Assembly (NCBI GenBank): GCA_049509675.1
Contig: JBEKZQ010000092.1
Location: 1-25,136, forward strand
Reading direction: 5' to 3'
DNA from: JBEKZQ01 sp049509675
GTDB taxonomy: Bacteria; Planctomycetota; Planctomycetia; Pirellulales; Thermoguttaceae
Length of the DNA stretch: 25,136 nt
The stretch's first letter is position 1. Each line of letters starts with the position of its first letter. Made by a program: the position numbers and the translations under genes. The notes beneath the pieces were generated by a model. That model was not told the DNA's origin. It was given only the letters and a program-made list of their open reading frames with translations, and did not search any database. Shown here piece by piece: positions 20,425 through 25,136 of the stretch.

Positions 20425-21607
20425 GTGCCCACTCCTGAAGCATGCGAAACTGGTTATCGAAACAGGGCTCCTCGACGCCCAAGGGGCTCTTGAAAAAGCT
20501 GGCCAGGAAGCGGAGCGCGCCGCTCTCGCCCCGCCGCCAGGCCCATTCGCTAAACCGCACCAGGTCCAAGACCAGGGGCGCGGCCAACACCGAATCGCAA
20601 CCCTGCCAAGTGAATTGCAACGTCATGGGCGTGCCCAGGAAACCGGCAAAATGCACGTGGTCCCAGGCGGTCTTCCAATCGCCCAGGCTGGCGACGTACT
20701 CGATCGAGACCAACGTCTGCGGCCGGTAGCCGAGGATCTCGCCCAACAAGTGCTCTTTGCTGGCGATCTTGGCCTGTTTGTTCTGCGGATCGTCGAGGAC
20801 CTTCCCGTCCATGTTGCCGAAGATATTGTGGCCGACCCAGCTCAGCACCTGCAGGTTGCGGCGGGCGAACATGGGGGCCAACACGCTTTTCAACAGCGTT
20901 TCGCCGGTCTTGCCGTCGCAGCCGGCGTGACGCGCGCCGCGCAGCCGCGCCAATTCGTCAATGGCCGGCGGAGCCGCTCCCAGCGAGGGAGTGAAGTTGA
21001 CGTACGAACAGCCCAGATCCAACGCGGCGATCGCATAGAGCGAACTGGCCGGCAGCGGGCAGGAAGGCTCGTGCAAGAGCGGCACCAGGTCTTCCCATTG
21101 CTGCGGCAGCCCGGCCGACTCCCGCGGCGGCTCGGTCGAGGCCACGTTCACCACCACCACGTGTGCCAGTTGGTTTTGGGCCGTGAAGTCGCCCAGGTCC
21201 TGCTGCAGCCGATCGATCGCGCGCCACGGCGTCTCCGCGGCGGGAAGATGGCAGTCGGCCAAGCGGGCAATGGTCGCGCCGACGTTGTGGATCGTGCCCG
21301 GCCGGATCCGCGCGTCGATCTGCTCCAGTTCGTCGCCGCACTGGGCAATCAGTTCGGTCGAGGCGGCCCGCATTTCGGTCGCCACGCGCATCGCCTCGGC
21401 GCACAGGCGGAGGTTGCGGATCTCGTGGCCGCCGACGACGAAGTCGCTCCACGGCACCAGCGGAAGCGCGGCGAAGCAGGGCAGTTCAGTAACCAGGCCG
21501 GTGCCCTGGATGAGCCCTTTCTTCAGCGCGGTCAGGCCCACGATAGCCGTGGAGGCAACGCCCCCTCGCGCCCCGACCAGCCAAATGCCAATGCGACCCT
21601 TCGCCAT
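20417..21607 (-). CDS. ino1: myo-Inositol-1-phosphate synthase
   Basis: 396 residues, typical for the bacterial/archaeal-type enzyme. It converts glucose-6-phosphate to 1L-myo-inositol-1-phosphate with NAD as internal redox cofactor, the first step to inositol lipids and inositol solutes. The N-terminal Rossmann motif is IWLVGARGGVASTA. SYVNFTPSLGAAPPAIDELA and then CDGKTGETLLKSVLAPMFAR correspond to the catalytic core. WVGHNIFGNMDGKVLDDPQN and KQAKIASKEHLLGEILGY, with the conserved lysines, form the substrate site. AGGA lies about 13 bases before the ATG at 21607. Its stop codon overlaps the helicase start, indicating translational coupling. Confidence 0.93.
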   Translation of the reverse strand: MAKGRIGIWLVGARGGVASTAIVGLTALKKGLIQGTGLVTELPCFAALPLVPWSDFVVGGHEIRNLRLCAEAMRVATEMRAASTELIAQCGDELEQIDARIRPGTIHNVGATIARLADCHLPAAETPWRAIDRLQQDLGDFTAQNQLAHVVVVNVASTEPPRESAGLPQQWEDLVPLLHEPSCPLPASSLYAIAALDLGCSYVNFTPSLGAAPPAIDELARLRGARHAGCDGKTGETLLKSVLAPMFARRNLQVLSWVGHNIFGNMDGKVLDDPQNKQAKIASKEHLLGEILGYRPQTLVSIEYVASLGDWKTAWDHVHFAGFLGTPMTLQFTWQGCDSVLAAPLVLDLVRFSEWAWRRGESGALRFLASFFKSPLGVEEPCFDNQFRMLQEWALG

Positions 21608-21674
21608 GATACTGTGAGCTTTCCTGATAGGGAGAACGGCTGGATAGGCCGTCGGTCCGCGCGTGAGCTGGCCC

Positions 21675-22502
21675 TCAATCTCCGCTGCCCACCCGCCGGG
21701 AACTTCTTATTTTCTTGTGGCCGTCCGTCTTCTCCCCATCGGAACTCTTACTCCTGTTCCTGCCCGCGGAAAGAACCTGTCGCAGCAGGGCCGAGAGGTC
21801 GTCGTAGGGGCGATCGCTCGGGCAAGCCGGGCAGTACTGGTAGATCGACTGCTGGATTTTCCGCGGCAGCGACAGCAAGGCGGACGACACCGTACCGAAC
21901 TCGCTCCCGCTGAGCACCACGCCGCGGCGTCCTTCCGCATCCAGCTTGCGGGAAAAGGCGCGGCTGGCAACCGCCAGGAACGTGACGGCCGAGTCGAGCG
22001 TGTGCAAGGTCAGCATGCGGCGGATGAACGCGTGCCGCTCGTCGTGCAGGTCGTCCAAGTCGCCGTTGCTCAGGGTGTGCAGGCCGGGCGTCAACTCCAC
22101 CACCTCGGTGCGGTTGCCGCCGTAGACCACCGCCGCGAACTTGCCGTCGCCGCAAACGTAGTTCGCGCCGGCATAGCGACCGCTCCGCAACTCCTTGGCG
22201 GCGCGGTCGGCGGCGTCGCGGGCATTGCGCATTTCCAGCAGATCGCGACAGAGAAGTCCGCGCGAGCGAGGCTCCAGCGGCAGCAGACGCTTGGGCCGAT
22301 TGGTCACCGCCACAAAGAGCCCAAACTGGTTCACTCCCAGCCACGTTCCCCCCACCTGGCGATCGATTCCGCACACCACTCTGGGGGTCCCAGGCTGGAT
22401 CTTCGGATATTGCGTGGGGCGCGACACGAACTCCTCCCGGTTGGCCGCCACCAGCAGGGGGGTATTCCGTGCCACACGATAAAGTATCGCCATCATACAC
22501 AT
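21675..22502 (-). CDS. NRDE-family (TANGO2-like) protein
   Basis: 275 residues. MCMMAILYRVARNTPLLVAA followed by NREEF matches the family signature (MCxxx...PLxxAANRDEF) that names the NRDE group; Cys2 is exposed after Met removal as in N-terminal nucleophile hydrolases. GGTWLGVNQFGLFVAVTNRP and RSRGLLCRDLL are conserved continuations. NYVCGDGKFAAVVYGG and TPGLHTLSNGDLDD mark the middle. LPRKIQQSIYQYC to the end is less conserved, with a basic Ser/Arg-rich tail. Eukaryotic TANGO2 has been linked to heme or acyl-CoA handling; the bacterial role is not established. It is 67 bp upstream of ino1 on the same strand and may be part of that transcription unit. Confidence 0.88.
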   Translation of the reverse strand: MCMMAILYRVARNTPLLVAANREEFVSRPTQYPKIQPGTPRVVCGIDRQVGGTWLGVNQFGLFVAVTNRPKRLLPLEPRSRGLLCRDLLEMRNARDAADRAAKELRSGRYAGANYVCGDGKFAAVVYGGNRTEVVELTPGLHTLSNGDLDDLHDERHAFIRRMLTLHTLDSAVTFLAVASRAFSRKLDAEGRRGVVLSGSEFGTVSSALLSLPRKIQQSIYQYCPACPSDRPYDDLSALLRQVLSAGRNRSKSSDGEKTDGHKKIRSSRRVGSGD

Positions 22503-22566
22503 GATTACTTAGCCGCCGTCCTTGAGTAACCGTCAAGTGTAACTAGAATCCGCTTTTTGGCATATT

Positions 22567-22578
22567 CCCCTATAGGGG
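22567..22578. other. 12-bp perfect palindrome CCCCTATAGGGG in the gap upstream of the NRDE gene
   Basis: The palindrome lies 65 bp upstream of the NRDE start in a gap of 197 bp. It is too short for a terminator. It could be an operator half-pair or chance. Nothing else is recognisable in 22503-22699. Confidence 0.3.
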
Positions 22579-22699
22579 TACACAAGCGCATTCACAGACC
22601 GGGCCGCCGATAACGAAGACCGCCAGTGTGCAGAGTGTCACAGGCCAACATGCGGCAGTTACCCAGTAAGTTAGGGCTGGCCGGCCGGGGCCACACGTT

Positions 22700-25136
22700 T
22701 TACGCCCTGCGATTGGAGATCGCGATTCCCACCAGGCTTCGCAACGCAACGGCATGAGCATCGGCAACGCGCACGGCAGGCTTGCCCGCTCTTGCGACCG
22801 TTCGAGCCAGCGCCAAGACAGCAATCGGGGTGTCTGCCGGTGGAGATGCCGGGTGTACCGCCGCATGAACCTGATCGGCGGCCGCAGCGATGAGAACAGC
22901 GGCACTGCCATTCTTGCTCGCCGGCGTCAACGAGGACTGGGCGGACGAGACTTTCGGGACGGACGTCGCCACGTTTGCCTTGGTTGTCGGCGATGCGCCG
23001 GGCAGGGGCGCGGTTGTGACGGGAGAGCTTGCCGCCGGGCCCACTCCGGTTGCGATCGATTCGCTGCCGCTCAATTGGAATTGGTCGACCACAAGCGGCG
23101 CGGACAACTGAGCACCGCCGTCAATGAAAAGGCGTGCCGCCGGGGCGTAAATCACGCCATGCGTCGACACAACGGCGTGGCCGGTCAGCGAGATCTGGGC
23201 CGTGTTGTTGCGGGCCTGGAAGATGGTCACGCCGGCGTAAAGGCCAGCGGCGGCCGGCGTCAGGTTAACATGAGCCTGGCCCGAGATCTGGATTGCCCCC
23301 TTCGGTCCGTAGTTGCCGCCGGACTGGCTGCTTGCATTGTAGATAAGCACGCTGTTGCCGGCGATGCTCGCCGAACCGCTCACCGCCAGACCGCCGCCGG
23401 CGATGATATAGATGCCCGGGTTGAGGGTCAGCTTGCCGTTGCCTGAAACCTGGATCTGACTATACACGCCGGGATTGATCGTAAGAGAACCCTTGGCCAG
23501 GCAGACAGATTGATGAGTTGCGCCAAAAACCGGCGCCGGCAAGGCGGCGAGCGGATCGGCCACGGGTTTGGCGCCGGTGGCGGGCTTCGGGCTGATGCTG
23601 ACATGGCCCGTCGCGCGGACGCCGCCGACCACGTCTACCGCCAGGGCCTGGACGTTCGCACTGCCCGAGGCCGACAGGGCTGTGGCGGATTTGGATTCGA
23701 CCTCTATCCGGCCCGGAATGTTGATGGTCGCCGTGCCCGACAAACTCATCGCTCCACAGGCCGTGGGGTCGAGCACGTAGATCGACGACGCCACGTTAGG
23801 GCTGACAACCACCGTAATGGCGGCCGGACTGGCGGCAAAATCGAGGCTGCCGCTGTAGGAAAGGGTAATGGAATGGCTGCCGAGCGTCAGCGTGGAACTG
23901 CTGATCGAAGCGCCGCCGCCCGAAAGGGCGATTTTTCCAAGATCGACCCCCGTGGTCGTGTCAAGGAAATCGACGGTCCCGGAAGGCGTGCCGGCGCCGG
24001 GCGCGACTGGCGCAACGGCGGCAGTCACCGTCACCGTCTGTCCGAGAACGGCCGGATTGGGCGAGGCGGTTGCCGTCGTGGACGTTTGCGCTTGAGCAAC
24101 GGTCAATGTGCCGGAAACAAAGCCAATCGCGTAGTTGTTCGCGGCCGCATTGCTCGCACTGATGGGGTAGCTGCCGACATCACTGGCGGCCGTGGCCGCG
24201 GTGGTGAGCGTCACCGGCGTGGCGAGGCTGGACGGCGTGTCGCCATTGACGAAGCCGTTGTAGCTGGCCGTCAACGTCGGCAGCGGGGCGCCATAGACCT
24301 TGCTCTTGGAGTCGGCGGTGACGGTCAGCGGCGCCTTATTGATCGTCAGCGCGCCGTTGGTGAAGCTGGTGAAGTCGTAGTTGGCAGCCGCCAGGCTCGC
24401 TGCCGTGGGCGTGATCGTGTAGCTCCCCGCCCCCACTGCCGTCACTGCGCTGCCGGTGAACCCGGCCGCACCCATCACGCCGGCACTCGTTGCGTTCTCG
24501 CCGTTCGCAAAACCCGTCAGATGGGCGGTAAACGCGGTGAACAACTTCCCGTCGTAAGTCTTCGACTGGTTGTCCGCCGCCACGGTCAGGTGCGCCTTGC
24601 TGATCGCCAGTGTCGCATTGATGAAACTGGTGAAGTCGTAGTTGGCAGCCGCCAGGCTCGCTGCCGTGGGCGCGATCGTGTAGCTCCCCGCCCCCACTGC
24701 CGTCACCGCGCTGCCGGTGAACCCGGCCGCACCCGTCACGCCGGCACTCGTCGCGTTCTCGCCGTTCGCAAAACCCGTCAGATGGGCGGTAAACGCGGTG
24801 AACAGCTTCCCGTCGTAAGTCTTCGACTGGTTGTCCGCCGCCACGGCCAGGTGCGCCTTGCTGATCGCCAGCGTCGCGCCGGTGAAACTGGTGAAGTCGT
24901 AGTTGGCAGCCGCCAGGCTCGCTGCCGTGGGCGTGATCGTGTAGCTCCCCGCCCCCACTGCCGTCACTGCGCTGCCGGTGAACCCGGCCGCACCCGTCAC
25001 GCCGGCACTCGTTGCGTTCTCGCCGTTCGCAAAACCCGTCAGATGGGCGGTAAACGCGGTGAACAGCTTCCCGTCGTAAGTCTTCGACTGGTTGTCCGCC
25101 GCCACGGCCAGGTGCGCCTTGCTGATCGCCAGTGTC
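22700..25136 (-). CDS. Large surface or secreted protein with MBG and Ig-like repeats (partial, 5' end outside window)
   Basis: At least 812 codons; the start lies beyond the right edge. In protein order, three near-identical 87-residue MBG repeats come first (VAADNQSKTYDGKLFTAFTA, HLTGFANGENATSAG, YDFTSF, TLAISKA). A diverged MBG copy follows (SKSKVYGAPLPTLTASYNGF), then a Big_3-type Ig domain (TASPNPAVLGQTVTVTAAVA, TLTLGSHSITLSYSG). The next 250 residues are beta-helical, rich in SLSG, GSAS and QISGQAHV turns (LTINPGVYSQIQVSGNGKLT), like domains found in planctomycete and proteobacterial pilus-assembly-linked or polymer-forming proteins. The Ala-rich tail ends SNRRA with no sorting signal. 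Such proteins are usually extracellular and adhesive or structural. Confidence 0.85.
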   Translation of the reverse strand, partial: TLAISKAHLAVAADNQSKTYDGKLFTAFTAHLTGFANGENATSAGVTGAAGFTGSAVTAVGAGSYTITPTAASLAAANYDFTSFTGATLAISKAHLAVAADNQSKTYDGKLFTAFTAHLTGFANGENATSAGVTGAAGFTGSAVTAVGAGSYTIAPTAASLAAANYDFTSFINATLAISKAHLTVAADNQSKTYDGKLFTAFTAHLTGFANGENATSAGVMGAAGFTGSAVTAVGAGSYTITPTAASLAAANYDFTSFTNGALTINKAPLTVTADSKSKVYGAPLPTLTASYNGFVNGDTPSSLATPVTLTTAATAASDVGSYPISASNAAANNYAIGFVSGTLTVAQAQTSTTATASPNPAVLGQTVTVTAAVAPVAPGAGTPSGTVDFLDTTTGVDLGKIALSGGGASISSSTLTLGSHSITLSYSGSLDFAASPAAITVVVSPNVASSIYVLDPTACGAMSLSGTATINIPGRIEVESKSATALSASGSANVQALAVDVVGGVRATGHVSISPKPATGAKPVADPLAALPAPVFGATHQSVCLAKGSLTINPGVYSQIQVSGNGKLTLNPGIYIIAGGGLAVSGSASIAGNSVLIYNASSQSGGNYGPKGAIQISGQAHVNLTPAAAGLYAGVTIFQARNNTAQISLTGHAVVSTHGVIYAPAARLFIDGGAQLSAPLVVDQFQLSGSESIATGVGPAASSPVTTAPLPGASPTTKANVATSVPKVSSAQSSLTPASKNGSAAVLIAAAADQVHAAVHPASPPADTPIAVLALARTVARAGKPAVRVADAHAVALRSLVGIAISNRRA
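24340..25122. repeat. Three tandem 261-bp repeats encoding MBG domains, continuing past the window edge
   Basis: The marker TGATCGCCAG (TGATCGTCAG in the outermost copy) occurs at 24340, 24601, 24862 and 25123, exactly 261 bp apart. Copies 24601-24861 and 24862-25122 differ at only a few bases, changing about four residues of 87. The fourth unit begins at 25123 and is cut by the window end. Such high identity points to recent duplication or gene conversion. Confidence 0.93.

Noticed and set aside
19787..21913. A + strand frame of about 708 codons spanning three genes
   Set aside because: It is antisense to the helicase, ino1 and the end of the NRDE gene, with biased, low-complexity composition and no domain.

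Overview
The window is high-GC DNA with long genes on both strands and roomy, repeat-rich gaps. Several genes point to a planctomycete, probably of the Pirellulales: a planctomycete-style tyrosine-recombinase N-terminus, a heme A synthase with an extra N-terminal membrane module, a TPR plus SLBB polysaccharide-export pair, a FixJ-like regulator without a kinase, and many short palindromic repeats. The lineage is inferred from gene style; no marker gene confirms it.

Layout from the left. The 3' tip of a GH130-like glycosidase (1-85, +) converges on a secreted GH78 alpha-L-rhamnosidase (166-2865, -). Divergent from that is a short SagB-type nitroreductase lacking its usual leader (2939-3502, +). 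Next comes a scar: the first ~27 codons of a DUF1848 gene run head-on into the first ~65 codons of a tyrosine integrase (about 3651-3915), beside tRNA-Ser(UGA) (4029-4115). Two inverted-repeat elements lead to a secreted matrixin-like zinc protease (4424-5440, +). A convergent two-gene unit follows on the minus strand: a large two-domain glycosidase (6376-8997) and a secreted PHP-like metal hydrolase (5514-6353). A second minus-strand operon encodes a TPR protein (10894-12387) and a polysaccharide export protein (9376-10869).

The middle carries an ASCH-domain protein (12701-13039, +), an NtrC-like regulator with a degenerate receiver and no GAFTGA loop (13431-14867, +), and a canonical FixJ/NarL response regulator (14986-15597, -). 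Heme O synthase ctaB (16108-17112, -) and heme A synthase ctaA (17278-18999, +) are divergent and together would convert heme B to heme A for an aa3-type oxidase, whose subunits are not in this window. The right part has a translationally coupled myo-inositol-phosphate synthase and DEAD-box helicase (21607 to 19093, -), an NRDE/TANGO2 protein (21675-22502, -), and the 3' portion of a large surface protein with near-identical 261-bp MBG repeats (22700 to the right edge, -).

The most striking feature is several families of short palindromic repeats that occupy gaps and also sit in frame inside genes. In-frame copies occur in the two-domain glycosidase, the TPR protein, the export protein, ctaB and ctaA. 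ctaA is hit at least twice internally, takes its stop codon from a palindrome, and is flanked by 36-bp inverted repeats. This resembles the protein-invading palindromic elements known from Rickettsia. It is the best candidate here for an under-described phenomenon. I see no CRISPR array, no intact transposase and no recognisable defence system.
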